Assembly (NCBI RefSeq): GCF_000208745.1
Contig: NC_030859.1
Location: forward strand, 2,151,697 to 2,215,696
Origin: Theobroma cacao
Taxonomy: Eukaryota; Streptophyta; Magnoliopsida; Malvales; Malvaceae
Length of the DNA: 64,000 nucleotides
Direction of reading: 5' to 3'
Shown: one piece after another, positions 33,911 to 47,051 of the stretch
Layout: each line of letters starts with the position of its first letter
How positions within the stretch are numbered: position 1 is the stretch's first letter
Position numbers and translations under genes: made by a program
Notes under the pieces: generated by a model
Told to the model about the DNA's origin: nothing
The model's input: only the letters and a program-made list of their open reading frames with translations
Databases searched by the model: none

Positions 33911-35102
33911 CTGCTCCAAGTATATCAAACCATGTAGAATACCTATATTTCTGTCAATCAACAGTAACTCTTCTCTTTTTTTTTTTTTTTGTCCATATCT
34001 ACAAGCTAACTAGTGCCAGCTGAAGAATATAGACTGAATTTTGGTTGAAATCAAAGCACCATTTCATAAATAAGCTTGTGATTGGCATGTGAACAAATTT
34101 TCCCATTCTTTCTTTCTTTGTTTTCTTTGTTTTCTTCTTCTTGTATGTTACATGAACAAAAAGGATCAAAAGTACAGCAGCAAAAGAGAAGAGCAGTTAG
34201 ATGCAAACTGCATATAAAGGGGCCAACTTCTCCAATCATGTACTAAATCTTCTTTGTTTCAGCCGAAAAGAATAAATTAGAAAAGTCTTTGTTCACAACC
34301 ATGTGTGAATTCTGTCTTTATGTTCAACACCAAGAAAATAGGATTTCTCGTCTTTTTTATATCACACGATAATTATGTATTATGTTGACATGTACGATAT
34401 ATAGTGATATGGACATTAATTGACATACATCAAGTTTTATGCATAAATTTTTTATAGTAATAATTCACCAAATTTCAACTAAATGTTGTTATTTTTTAGG
34501 ATGAAAAAAAAAACCATTTCTTTTTTTTTTTTTAGGTTTCTCATTTAATTATTAATTTTTTTTGTCTTAATTCGTTTAATATGAGCTGTATGCTCACTAT
34601 TGGCCAACAAGGAGCTGGAAAGAAGATCCAAGCCAGGGAGATAAGAAACAACACAAACCTAACAACAAGAGAACGACTTCTGCAGATAGCGTGCTGCACA
34701 AAGGCCCAATGGGTGGAGCGTTTGTTCTTCACGTTCGTCCTAACGCGTGAAGACAACAATGTAAAAAAAAGGTTAGCTTAAATTGTTAAGAAGGAGAGTG
34801 AAACTATGAAAAGGGAGGGATAAGATAAAACAAAGTCTCTCTTTTTAAGCACTCCAAAGTCAAAGCTTTGTCAATCCTTCGAATGCAGAAGAATGTCAAC
34901 TCCATGTTTCTAGTCCTAAATCTTATAAAGTTTGAGAATTCTTTTGTTTTACTTTTCATATAAAGACTAGATGTTTCTGCAAACAACTAATTCCATCGAT
35001 TAATTTATTTATTTGGATAAGTAAAAATTTTGAATTCCATAATTTTTTGCCGATGTTTATGTTTTAATATGATGGTTGAAACAATTTATTAATCTTTAAA
35101 AG
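33911..35102. other. Intergenic, no gene seen
   Basis: 3' UTR of the UBC7-like gene, then AT-rich DNA. The overlapping opposite-strand frames at 34541-34781 show no domain. Confidence 0.4.
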
Positions 35103-35300
35103 GTTCAGCCATCCAACTCTCAGAAGGCAGCAGCACCTCAAACCAATGGAAAGAGCACATCAAAGAAGAAACCGGCATTCAAAGACACAATCAAACTCAG
35201 AAAATCCAGCTCCCCTCCATTAGCGAGCCCACAAAAACCTCCAGCACAAAGATCCTCAACAGTTGTGCTCGTAGCTCAACCAAAACCAACTCCAAAATAA
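35103..35300 (+). other. Orphan open frame, possible terminal exon
   Basis: Sixty-five codons ending in TAA (35298-35300) and opening after a TAA/acceptor-like CTTTAAAAG. The translation is biased like a real disordered tail: VQPSNSQKAAAPQTNGKSTS, KKKPAFKDTIKLRKSSSPPL, ASPQKPPAQRSSTVVLV, AQPKPTPK. GC content rises sharply against its AT-rich flanks. I find no upstream exon to join and no family. It could be the last exon of a decayed gene or a gene with unrecognised upstream exons. Confidence 0.3.
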
Positions 35301-37150
35301 TGTCCAAGACAGCCAATCCTTACCTTCAAAGCCCATCGTTGATTCTGTCAAATTTGATCACTCATCAAAGAAGCAAGAGAGGAACAGCCAACACAGATTC
35401 CCTGTAAAAATCCAGGTTTTTACTCACTTATCCTGGAAAGTACACTACCCTTCTGATCCTGAAAATTCCCACTTTTTAATTATAAGTTCATAAGTCTTGG
35501 ACTCTGCTTCTTTCTTTCCCTTTCTTCATGTACTGTTAAGAGTTTAATTAGCATTCCGTGTTGTTATTGTATTTCTCATGCTGGGTTGTTTTTACTGGTA
35601 TTGCATTGACTAGAGTTGCATTTCTGTGGGATCTTGAGCTCTTCATATTCTAATGGTTTCCCGTACAATTCCTCCACGAACCTTAATTGGTCTTATAAGA
35701 GCTTTTCTAGACGTTGCTGTTGCTTATTTCCTTCTATGTGGATCAACCTTGGGGTTTGTTTTTTGCTTGGAAATTTTATAATGTTTTTCGACTTTATTAC
35801 TTGCCTTGTCCTTGTACTGGGGTACCAAAACAGCTTCCTCTGCTGGCACAAACTGCTTATTGAATGTCCAACAGGAAAGATGTATTCTGCTCATTGAATA
35901 GGTTCCCTTTTAACTTAGCTTGGAACGTTCAATGATCAAGAGTGCAATTCGAATGCCAAGTCCATTAAAGATTGAAAATTTCCGCAATTGGGTCAGAATC
36001 GGTGAGTAAACCATGTTCTACTTCACCTTCTTCAGGTTTAAGATTGCAAACTAGGGTGGATAAAGAGAGTGGATATGATGCCAAGGGTTAAAAAAATATA
36101 TATTATAAATCAGAAGCAGAAATCTGGTAGAAGAACACTTTATTCTTTAAAAGAAAAAGAATATTTATGAGTCCTGCAAGAAAGAATCAGCAGCAAAACG
36201 TTAGAAGACATTCCTGCATCCTAAATGCAAAAAGGCCGATGCCACAATCAGAAAGAAAAGAAAAAAAATATAAGTACTTGGCCCGCTGCTATAGATATAT
36301 AACAAATTCATAAACTATATCCAATAGGGTGCTGGATTTGCATGGACTGTCATTAAATGTCAGAATCATTCTCTTCTCACCATCAACATTTAATTGATTA
36401 ATTATTTAATTAATTTGATCACTCTGCCCCTCAACATGAAAGGAAACTTTACTCATGAACCAAAATATTAATGTTTAATTATGAAATTGACAGCTTTTTA
36501 TTTTGTTAGAGTTTCTTGGTGTGCTGCTCAAGATCTTTCATTAATCTGTTCTCTCTTCAAAGTACAATATAATTTCAGTGTACTTTGGAATCACTAATTT
36601 ATAAGACAAGGCTCTAAGAGTATTATTGTTATCTAAGAAAAAATCAAATAAGACATTCTATAAAAAAAAATAAATAAAACAAGACTTTTATCTTTCTTTT
36701 TTTTTGAGAGGCAACAAGACTTTTATCTTTTACTATAATTATTTTCAATTAATAAAAGAAAATTAAATAATAATGCCATAAGTCCATTTCCTTTTCACTG
36801 CAAGAAGATTTGAGAAGATTTAATAGTTTTTGGGTCAGATTTTGGATACATGTTCTGTAAGTTTTGGACCAAATTTTAGATACATTGTCCAATTCATAGC
36901 ATAATTGAGTTATTTTTTTTAAATTGAAAAAAAAAATTGATCTCGAATCTTTAAGTGGGAAATATATGTATTTATCATTAAACTAAATATTTAGATTCTA
37001 ATTATTAAGAAATTATAAAATCTTGACTTGAATACTCTTCTTTGGATTTTGATTTTGATAATAGAGAGTAATGCTATTGAACCTTTGTAGATGTCCAATT
37101 TTTGTTTACTATTATTTTTGAAGTACTGTTTATAGGAAAATTACATCAAG
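35301..37150. other. Intergenic, no gene seen
   Basis: No supported gene. Mixed unique and AT-rich sequence; the 93-aa frame at 35616-35897 is Cys/Phe-rich without domain. AATTGATCTCGAATCTTTAA (36934) is typical of repeat debris. Confidence 0.4.
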
Positions 37151-37370
37151 GTGTTCCAAGCGTAGAAGAGCCTAGGGGTGTTCCGAGCGCAAAAGCGCCC
37201 TTGGGTGTTCCAAGTATGAAAGCGTCCAGCTGTGTTCTAAGTATGGAAGTGCCCAAAGGTGTTCTAAGCATAGAAGTGTTCTCAGAACGGAAGGACCCAA
37301 GGGTATTCCAAGCGTAGAAATGCCCAAGGGGAGTTATAAGCACAGAAACACCAAGAACAAGCATGGAATG
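37151..37370. repeat. 27-bp minisatellite with an open 9-residue repeat
   Basis: About seven units of 27 bp starting GTGTTCCAAGC, at 37151, 37178, 37205, 37232, 37259 and on, decaying rightward. The period is a multiple of three and one plus-strand frame stays open, reading GVPSVEEPR, GVPSAKAPL, GVPSMKASS, CVLSMEVPK. The frame has no flanking gene, so coding is doubtful. Confidence 0.75.
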
Positions 37371-39296
37371 ACTACTTGTATGGGGAAGTGTGAAAGTAAT
37401 TTAGAACAAGTGGTAAAGTTCATAAGTTACTTTCACATTTGGGATGTTTTAGAGAGTTTGGCGTAGTGGTTTAGATATAGAGATAGTTAAGAGAACTTCC
37501 TCTTAACTTTTCTTTGAAGTACATGTGCTTTACCACTTTTTCTTTCGTTACTCCTTAAAAATATTTGGTACACTATTAAATGCCATTACCCCATTACTTA
37601 AAGCTTACACTCACTACCCAACTACATGGTCATTTTTTTAATATCCCGTAAACCGTTTTTTAACTGTTCTTCCATAACAAGCACGTTCTCCCATGATTGA
37701 ACGTGCTCTCTTAACAACTCTTAAAAAAGTGTTCCTGTTCAGTAAAAATATAAAAGCCTTGAAGATTGAAAAGTAATTAGAAATCATTAGAAACCTAGAA
37801 GAGATTATCTTTAAAGCTCTCTCTAAACTCCTCTCAGCATTCTTTCTATTCAGCCTTCGCCCTTATCTGTCGTTTCTTCCATCTTTTCTCATCCCTCACC
37901 ACCTACTATCTAAAGTACTTACGCTTCAAGAACTACTCTAATCTTCCTCTCTATTGCCTTTAGCGCATCTCGATTCACTCATTGCAACATGCCATCTCTC
38001 ATTAACCAAAAGAACCCTCTACAACCTCAAAATAGTAATTACAGCATCTTGCATTGAGTCACAAAGCAAGTTGATTTTGACAGCAGTTATGAAGGGAAGC
38101 AAGTAAATTATGAGACGAAGGATGTCATTAGGTAAACAAGTAATGGAATCTTCTTTGGTTTCTTCAACTACGTATTTCCCAATTCCTGTTATAAAGTTAG
38201 ATTAATCCCACAAGACTTGAAGTAGAATAGATAAAGAAGTTAGATTAATCCCATAAGACTTGAAGTGGAATAGATAAAAGAAAAGAGAAAGATAAATTTA
38301 AAAAATTACTCCTCTATAATATAAAATTATATTTTCATTTCTCCAGTTTTTTTTCCTCTCTTTACCTTTCTTCTTCCTCTCTTTTTTTCTCTATAAATTC
38401 CCTTCACCACCAAAGGTAGGCAACGATGGCAGTGATGGTGGTGACACCAGTGCCAGCCATAGTAAGAGTTGATCAAGCTCTCTCCAAACAAATTCGACCA
38501 CGAGGAACGCCGATCTGGTACTCCTCAACCAAACCAATCGGGATATAGATTTTGTAGTCAGATTTGGCACTCACAGCCAGATTCAGTCGCGGTGCTCCCT
38601 GACCTGATTTAGCCATAAGGAATGCATATCAGCCTTCCCTTATGTGTCAATTGGCAAGAAGAAAGAAAATAAAATAAAGGAAAAAATTAAAATGAATTTA
38701 AATAAAAAGGTTTAAGTTTAATTTTAAATTATAAAAGTTGTTATTTTAAATTTAAAAATTAATTACATTTTAATTATAAATTTGTAATATATTAATAGTT
38801 TAAAGATAAAAAATAAAATAAAACAATAATGCCAATAATTCAATTATAAATTATTAATATTTTAAATGAAATATAGATTATTAATATTTAATAAATTAAA
38901 ATAAATAATCATATTAAAATTCCAATAACAATTTGTTAATATTTTTAACAAATTATTAAAATAATAATTGTTTTAATTTAAAAATTAAATATTATAATGA
39001 AGGGTATTTTTGTCATTTATTATTTATTTTTTAGTTATTCTTGAAATTATTCTTGTCAATGTAATAATTCATAATAATTATTTTTATTCCATTCCATTCC
39101 CATTAACAAAACTACATAACAACTATTCATCTTTTATTCTATTCTTACGGAATGATTATATCATTCTCACTCTATTCTATTCTGCAAACCAAACATACTC
39201 ATAGTAAAAGGATGATTCCTACATAAAGGATATATAACACATTATTGATTGTTCATCTAAATGGTTTAGCACAAAATAAATTCGAAGAGAGCCGAG
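37371..39296. other. Repeat-derived intergenic DNA
   Basis: Includes a 43-44 bp direct repeat (AAGTTAGATTAATCCCAYAA...) at 38194-38236 and 38237-38280, and a very AT-rich stretch 38660-39180. The right end (TATTCTATTCTGCAAACCAA) looks like the terminus of a small transposon. No gene seen. Confidence 0.45.
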
Positions 39297-39670
39297 TAAA
39301 CAAGAATTTTGTTTAGAAATTTCCACATGAAATTGATCATATATATTAAAAAGGATAAGAAAGGTGTTATAATTTGAAAAAATTAATTGAATATAACTTG
39401 AGAAACCTTCTACATAAGACAAGAAGAATGAGCCATGAGTAGAAAAAAGACAAGTTAGGTACCCTTAAGTTTTATTAATTATATTTCTTGAAGAAGACTG
39501 GGCCAATTGACAAGCCATTGCTGCAGCGCCTTATTATTTTCCAGGATTAATTATAATGCAAGTAAATTGGGTTTGGTAAGAGAGACAAAAGTTTTCAAAC
39601 GAAATGCTCCCCATTAAACTATGGCTTAACTGCCTTCATAAGGATCAAGATTCATTGCAAAACCAGATTT
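39297..39670. repeat. Dispersed segment R, copy 1
   Basis: Shares long near-identical blocks with 55317-55850 and 59395-59650, for example GAATGAGCCATGAGTAGAAA, AAGACAAGTTAGGTACCC and AAACTATGGCTTAACTGCC. The other two copies lie inside the F-box cluster, so this is a stray piece of the F-box repeat unit. Confidence 0.7.
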
Positions 39671-40114
39671 ATTCAATTTATTTTTAATTAGTAAGATTCA
39701 TTAAAATATTTTTTATTTTAATTATTAGTAAGATTTATTCAATTTATAAATAAAAAATTTAATTGCATTGAATGATTTTATTAAAAAATATGTTTTAATT
39801 TTAATAGTATTAAATAATTTAAATATTAATATTTTAAGTTAAATATTAATATATTTTTAATTTTTAAATTAAATATTAATATTCATTAAATCTATATTCT
39901 TAAACTTAGTACAAAAGTTTTTTTTTATTCTCTGAAAAATGTCTTACATCCTTCAAAGACATCAAACATTTTTCATAGTCAATGGCTGTTTTTCCCATTG
40001 ACCCATAAAATGTATCACATTTGGAATAAATTTACTGTCTTCCAAATAAACATAAATCCTGAAAACATTTTCTCAAAATATTTTAGCTCAAAACAAACTG
40101 ACCCTAACAGTTGT

Positions 40115-40420
40115 TCCTTTGCAGAGTTTCTTTAGTTGTCATCTGGATTATGTTCTGTCTCTGGATTCTTCTTCTTGATCATGCTCTTCTTTCCCATCGT
40201 TCTTCAGCTTTCAAAGGTTTGCAAAATTAAGAGCATTTTCAAGAGAAAATACTGGAGATGTTAGTTGCCTATTAAAAGATACGTATGGGGTTTGACTTTG
40301 AACTTTCCCGGAAACAACTCAACAAATAAAGTATTATAGGGTTGCTTTTCTAGGAGTACTAATTTATTTTTCCTCTTCATATCTACTAATAATATAGAAA
40401 CTTAATCTATGCAAATCAAT
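40115..40420 (-). pseudogene. F-box gene 5' remnant (leader and first exon)
   Basis: Matches the upstream part of the F-box gene at 51820-52060: TTCTTCTTGATCATGCTCTT, then TCTTTCCCATCG (the exon-1 start MGKKS on the minus strand), GGTTTGCAAAATTAA, and ACTCAACAAATAAAGTAT. No F-box or LRR exons follow. It lies 9 kb from the main cluster, next to segment R. Confidence 0.6.
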
Positions 40421-42046
40421 AAATTAAAATTTCCGACCATCTAGTTCTAGCCCAAATTGTAACAAATCAAGATTCATGGTCATTATCTAGATATATTTTC
40501 TGTTGGTACCTTCAATATGAATGTTTGAAACATGTTACAAAGATGTAGATTTGTTGGTACCCTTAATAGGAACGTTTGAAAACATATCACTGAAGATGTT
40601 GATCATAGCATCTTAATCATGATACAGTACTTCTGATATCCAAGTAAGAAATATGATAAGAAAGAGGCATGGACTTCATGCAGTGCCAAGGATATACAAG
40701 AGCACTCTTTCAACACTTTACCCAAAAAAACCAAAATGACCAATGGAAATCAGAGGGATTGGACATACTTGTACTTGAGAGTTTTTTTTTTTTTTTTGAA
40801 AATTGGTTTCACTACTCTTCAAATCAGGGTGCCATTATCCGTCTTTCGCCTAAATATTCAAAGACTCCCATGACATAATGACCCTGTTTGGGTAAATCAC
40901 CTGTACATTTACAAAACAAGCCACTAAATAAGCCTTTGGTGGCGACCAAAACAATCAGAGAAGCTAAATGTCCTACATAAAAAAAGTGGGCGTCTCCATT
41001 GGCTTGCAACATCAAAAACAAGGCCGGATCCTAATCAATGCCAAATTATCTGCAACATGTTCAATTAAGATTCAAAGTTCAATTGTTCCATTATGCTAAC
41101 TGACTTCCTCGCATACTATAACAAAAACTAGACAAGCAGCCCAGCACAAGTTCACTGGCCGTCGCCTTCACCTTTCTCAACTCAATGTTGAAGTTGTGAT
41201 AAATCTTGCCCACTCACTAGCAAACCTCTCCAACTTTTTGTTACCGTGCCTTGGTACTTCCTTGCTTCCCCTAACCTTTCCCTTCAGCTAGTTAAGTACA
41301 TTTGCTCTCATCTCCCTTGAGAATTTTTTCTTGGGTCGATTCACAGCCCTGCAACTGGAAAGGATGTTGGTGCAAATAGGGTTCAGATAGAATTCAAAGA
41401 ATCGACAAAATTAACTTCAAAACTAGTCTTTTAATAGATGCCGTCTTTACTCTACAACATTTTGACCTGTGGCTGCAAAAAAATATGAAGCCATAGGTTA
41501 AAAATCTGCTGCCTTCAATTAAGATTGCACTTAGAAAAAGAGTAACCTTAACCAATGTATGGAAAAGTTTAGTTACACTTTTTGATGAGATTTTGCAGCA
41601 AAATTAATATCCAATCATATAATATATGATTGCAATCCTAAAATGTATGACAACATTTAAAATATGCACTTAAATTGTATAATAACAACACATTCTACAT
41701 TCTAATATGTTGCAAAAAAAAGTCCAAATTTTATATATTTTACCAATTTTACAAATTTTATAGCAACTTATAAAGTATACAATGCAAATTTTACAAAATT
41801 TATAGCAAATATTGATCATCAAAGAAAATTTTTTGTTAGGTCATTCATGCATTTTCATTAATAGAATGTAAAATACAAAGTACTAGATAACAAGCTAGCA
41901 GGAAAGGCTCATGTAATCAATTTAATTACATTGAAACAAACAATCCAAATAACACCCCGTCATAATAGAATCATGGCCAAAATCAAAACAAAGAGCCAAC
42001 AGACAACAATCATAACAGCAAGTTTTTTCTATTTTCATAACCAAAA
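40421..42046. other. Intergenic, no gene seen
   Basis: No supported gene. The minus strand of 41150-41340 has a somewhat coding-like patch (RPKKKFSREMRAN, GSKEVPRHGNKKLERFAS) broken by stops; origin unknown. Confidence 0.35.
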
Positions 42047-42235
42047 TCAAAGCCAAGCAATGAATAAAGGGTTGTGTCTCATTGCTCGTTTTGCAAGTTG
42101 ATAAGCACAATGGTTGCCTTCATGGGGGACATGTTTGAATGTTACATATAAATCAATGTGTGAAAAGGCATTTCCAAAATCCAATATCATTATCAAACAA
42201 AAGGCATGAAAAATAAACAAGAATAAATTCAACAC
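42047..42235 (-). pseudogene. RNase H-like fragment of a retroelement
   Basis: The translation DLYVTFKHVPHEGNHCAYQL then AKRAMRHNP matches the C-terminal end of the RNase H domain (family pattern: FxHVPREGNxxADxLAKxA) found in plant LINE-type proteins and related RVT_3 genes. Only about 60 codons remain. The catalytic Asp of AD is Tyr here (CAYQLAK). No reverse transcriptase is visible nearby, so it is a dead fragment. Confidence 0.55.
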
Positions 42236-43273
42236 GTACTAGCAGAATCTCAATGTCTAAATTTGAACTCAGATAAAATCTCAATCACAACAATAAACTC
42301 AAATAAATTCAACACTTCAGCACACACTGCATTATAAAAAAAGTCCGAAACAAAGGAAAAGAAGAAAAAGAGAAAAAGACCGTTGCAGTGTCGCAAAAGT
42401 AAATAACTTACCGTTTGTTGAATGCCATTGATGTAAATAGCTTCAGAACAAGTAGATGGGGGAGGACATAAACAAACAAAAACAATACATAAAAAGCATG
42501 TTTGACTACACTCCAAGTATATAATAACATAGAGTTAGTTGGCTATCAGAATATAAAACTTTTTTTACTCTTGATTTTCTTGTTCTTGTCTTGTTTGTTT
42601 TGATGTGTCAAAATGGTTGGCAATAAATCTTTTATATAGGCCTGCAAATGTCTCTTCTTCAAAGACATAACTCTTTAATCAAAGCACCTTTTTGTTTTAA
42701 ACATACCTTTGCATTTTGCAAGACATACTACTTAAATAAAAGTATTGTTTCAATAGTTACCTTATAAAAAAACAACCATTCATTCTATAAGATATAACTT
42801 TTGAGTTATAATATGAAAAGATAACTTTTCATATCACGTTATAAAAAGACAACCACCCATTCTATAAGACATACTTTTTGAACTACAATATTAAAAAATA
42901 ACTTTTCATATCCAAACTTTTGATTTGTGTTGTTTTTTGAGCTAAGATAGCTTTTCATATTAAGAGATAATTCTTTTATTTTGAAAATACACCAACAAAT
43001 GACTCATGAGACATCATACATCAGCAACAAATTTTTTCATTTCCTTCAACTTGTATTTAATCACAACATTGCAACTAGAACCAACACTCTTACTTTCATA
43101 ACTAAAAAAGGTTTTGTATTTTCCAAGTCCGACTCTACCAGTCAAGCTTTTATCCTTATTCCTTTTTACATCCACTCTCATGTCCCCTAGTTCAAAACTC
43201 CTAACACTACCTGGAGAAAATCCAAGACTTACACCCCACAACCCCACCCTTGGATCACAAAGACTCTCAAAGA
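42236..43273. other. Intergenic, no gene seen
   Basis: AT-rich. An imperfect direct repeat (CCATTCTATAAGATATAACTTT-like, near 42780 and 42855) is visible. The opposite-strand frames at 42981-43302 overlap each other and show no domain. Confidence 0.4.
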
Positions 43274-44271
43274 TAGAGGTGAGCAAAATCAAACCAAACT
43301 AATTATCCATCCAAATCAAATGTGATTGGGATAAAACAGTTTGGTCTAATTGGTCTATTAGATCAATTGGTCCAAAATGTTTTGTCCAATTGGTTTTTTG
43401 GTCGATTCTCAGTTTTAAAATTTTTAGACCAATTCACTCAAAAAACCAAACTAATTTTTTTATATATATTATATATATATATTAATATATAAAATATTTT
43501 TTATATATATTAAGAAGAATTGATGGTAAACTTAATTAATAATAACTTTAAAATATATTAATATATTTTATATACGTATACAAATCATAACCATAATAAT
43601 TTAATTTTAATTATATATTTATTTATAAATCTGTATTAATATGAAATTACAAGTTATTTATTTTAAATGATATAACTTATATATTAATATTATAATATAT
43701 AATAATAAATATCCTACATATTAATATGTTGTAATTATTACACCTTAGTAATGGTTCGTAATATAAAATGTTATGAATATATATATATATATATATATAA
43801 TTGTATAAATATTATATATATAATTTATATATAAGTATTACTATAATTTATAATAAACTTTGTTTATATGATTACACTTAATAACCTTATTAATTATCAC
43901 CTTAGTTTTTATAACATATTGTTTATAATTAGTTATTATTTATACAAATTTTGATATAAAACATTATAACATATAAGTTGTGTCATTAATTTCATATATA
44001 TAATAAAATAATATATTTTTTATATATACATATATTTAATTTATACATAATTTATATATTTTATAATTATGGATGAAGATTATAAATTTTAATTTTATAA
44101 TTTATAAAAAAAATGACAAAATTTTAGTTCATTGGTCCAAAACTAAACCGACTAAACCAATTCTATATTTGGTTGGTTTAGCTTTTGATTGATTTTTTAA
44201 AACTATTTGATTCATTTGATTCTTAAATATGACAGGTAAAACCACTCAATCCACCCATTTACACACCTATA
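43274..44271. mobile_element. hAT-like non-autonomous element (MITE), about 1 kb
   Basis: Termini TAGAGGTGAGCAAAAT and the inverse of TATAGGTGTGTAAATG match at 11 of 17 positions and are flanked by CTCAAAGA (43266-43273) and CTCAAAAG (44272-44279), an 8-bp duplication with two changes, as hAT elements make. Subterminal blocks with TTGGTC/GACCAA are inverted relative to each other (43340-43440 and 44130-44200). The interior is AT-rich with an (AT)n run near 43776 and no transposase. Confidence 0.6.
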
Positions 44272-46960
44272 CTCAAAAGAAGTTGCAACATGAAATCCAA
44301 GCAAGCTAGAGACAGAAACCCACGACTCGCTCCCTAGTAAAAAACTCTCATGCCCTAAGACTTGACCGCATCCACCCCCCCATCAAGGTCACAACAACCC
44401 AGAAGCTCAAAGACTCAATACAACCAAGCCCCACATGAACCCAACCCTCAAAGAAGCTATTTCTCATAACAAGAAGCATAGCACATAAAGACAGAACCCA
44501 AGAAAAGAAATCCACATTAGTTCAAAATTCAATGACTACGTTTTTCTTCATTTTTTTTCTTCTACTACCGCAAACGAGGACACAAGAAATTGATCCCTGC
44601 GCTGATCAAACAAGGCCTAAAAAGAGCCAAAACATATGTTTTTTATACATATAAATAGATTAAAATATATATGTTAGTTCATGAAAGATATGTTAGTCCT
44701 TATATATATATATAATATATATAATATATATATATATATATATAGATTAAAATTCGATATATGAAAAAGACAAAACATTCATCATGGTAGGTAGGCAAGA
44801 GTAAGTCAAAGACAGAAGAGGGCGGCAATGTAAGTACGACAAGAAGAGAAGGATAGACCACAGCTTGACTCTCATCTTCCTCTCGACAAGGCCAATACCT
44901 TGGGCTCAGAGCAGTGCATTGCAATAGAAATCATAAAAATATTGGAAATTATATATATACATTAGCTAAGCGAAAAATTTCATGATTAAGGATTGGTTTG
45001 GTTCGGTTCTTTGGATATGAATAAAATTAGCAATAAATTTGAATGCAGAAGAGAATGAAAATTAAGAACCACCTTTGATTATTCAGCTCAAGGTTGAAGA
45101 GTAGGGGTAAATTAAACATTAATGTCATGTCTAAAGGTTGAAGAGTGGGCAATATATGTTGTGAAGAAACCAAGAAAAAGTAGTACTAACATGTATTGAA
45201 TTGAAGCAGTGAGTGAGTCACGGATAAGAAATCGTCAACCTTTTTTTTTTCAAAATGAAAATAATTAATGAAATATGAGTATTTGAGTATTTGGTTTATT
45301 GGTTGGTGCATTATTCTTCTGTCTAAAAAGTAAGGTTCAAATCTCCTTTTTCTCAATTATAAAAAAAAATTTAATGAAATATGAATCTTTTTAATTTTTA
45401 ATAGAAGATAACAATACATATTTATAGAAACACAGAATTAGTTAATAACCGTTATCTTGTTTCTTTTCATTTTATTTTTTGGAAAGCTAATGAAATTTTG
45501 TTAAATTTTTAAAAGATCAGTTTTTCAAATTATAGCTAAAAACGAAAAAAAATAATGAAAAAACCTAACAGATAATAAGTATTACAAAATGTAGAAAAAT
45601 CTTTACTATGAGATACTTTTATTCTTGTCAACCCATCAGTCATAAGTTGACCATTACAATTCTTTCGTTTCTATTACTAATAGTCTAGCCTAGTTAGATT
45701 TCCCCTTTGCTAATCGAATCTCGGCCTTTTTGTTTTTTAAAATTTTTATGAGATTTTTTAAAATAATATTGGATAAACAACATATTAATTTGGATTTGCT
45801 TTTTTGAAGTTTGGGAAATTTTGAAAATTAGAAAAATTATTAGCTCAAAGATTTTGGTTCAGCGATGAAAAACAAATCAAAATAAAATTAAACAAAATAG
45901 CTCAATTTAAAAGTCTACTATAGCAAAAACCCTGTCTACCTACACAATGCCTACACAAACATAAAATGTTGGTGTAAATTAAGAAAGAGCAAAATATGTT
46001 TTGATTATACAAAAATCTAAACACCCATCCTCTTACCATTTTAATAAAATAATACACCACCTTACATTCCTTATTAATATATTAGAATAATTAAGTTGCA
46101 AAAATTGTAATTGGAATATGCTACATACTATTTATGTATCTTTGATTGTTTCAAAATTATATCATTTTTTAACCCTTTTTTCTAAAAAAAAAAAACTTTT
46201 TCTACATTTCAAACATACTTTTTACTTTCTGAAATTAAAAAGAAAAATTTATTTAAATGGGGAAAAAAAGAAAACTCACTAAAAAAGTATTATCTATTAA
46301 TTAATTCTTATCTAATGTTATATATTAATAATCTAACTTTCCGTTATTCGTGCTATAGATGAGGTATCTAAATTTGATGGAATGGACTAATCTTGTTTAA
46401 TCTAATGACAGAACTCTAACATAACTCTTTGATACTAGTTACATTCCATAATGGATTATGGGATCAAAATTTCCTAAGCGCCGCATACGCACATATCAAA
46501 TTAAAACACGAATGATTGCTCCTTAAACCATCCTATTGACAAGGAACAATTAAACATTTTTCTGCATGTGTAATTTCTGTCTGAACAAGAGCATTTTTTT
46601 TGCATTATGGGATTGACATCATAGATCTTCTTGTACTTTCTTAATTACCACACTTAAATGTGTGATCTGTAATTATCAAAATTAGCAATAAAATAAACAA
46701 AATACCAAATGTATATGAATGGATGAATAAAACCAAAAAACATTTTATGATTCATGCTAGATCCTATCATGGAAACAAGACTCATCATGTCTTATGTAAG
46801 AGAAGCCAGCCCAATTCCAACCAACTTGTCAAATTGGATTTTGTTTGTAACGTGACAGCTTTGATATCCTGAGACCAAGATCTCTTCATATCCATTACAG
46901 CTATAATTGCATTGTTTTGAGCAAATTTTCACTCCCTATAATCTTGAGATAAGAACAATG
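44272..46960. other. Intergenic, no gene seen
   Basis: Includes a TA microsatellite at 44701-44744 and a tRNA-like scrap at 45290-45350 (GGTTCAAATCTCC, B-box-like). The 74-aa frame at 44700-44924 reads through the microsatellite. No gene. Confidence 0.45.
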
Positions 46961-46975
46961 GGATCCCTTCATCTC

Positions 46976-46983
46976 TATATATA
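46976..46983 (+). promoter_or_regulatory. TATA box of the MADS-box gene
   Basis: TATATATA within CTATATATAG, 69-76 bases before the ATG at 47052. The start site is expected near 47010. Confidence 0.55.
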
Positions 46984-47051
46984 GCATAGGCTGTTTGGGT
47001 AAAAAGTGCATAGAAAGCTTTCAATTCCAATTCTTTGCTTTCTAGGCAGCC

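Noticed and set aside
37151..37370. CRISPR-like array
   Set aside because: Head-to-tail 27-bp units with no spacers, in a plant genome; a minisatellite.
45290..45350. Possible tRNA or SINE
   Set aside because: Only a B-box-like GGTTCAAATC is present; no cloverleaf and no clear A box or boundaries.
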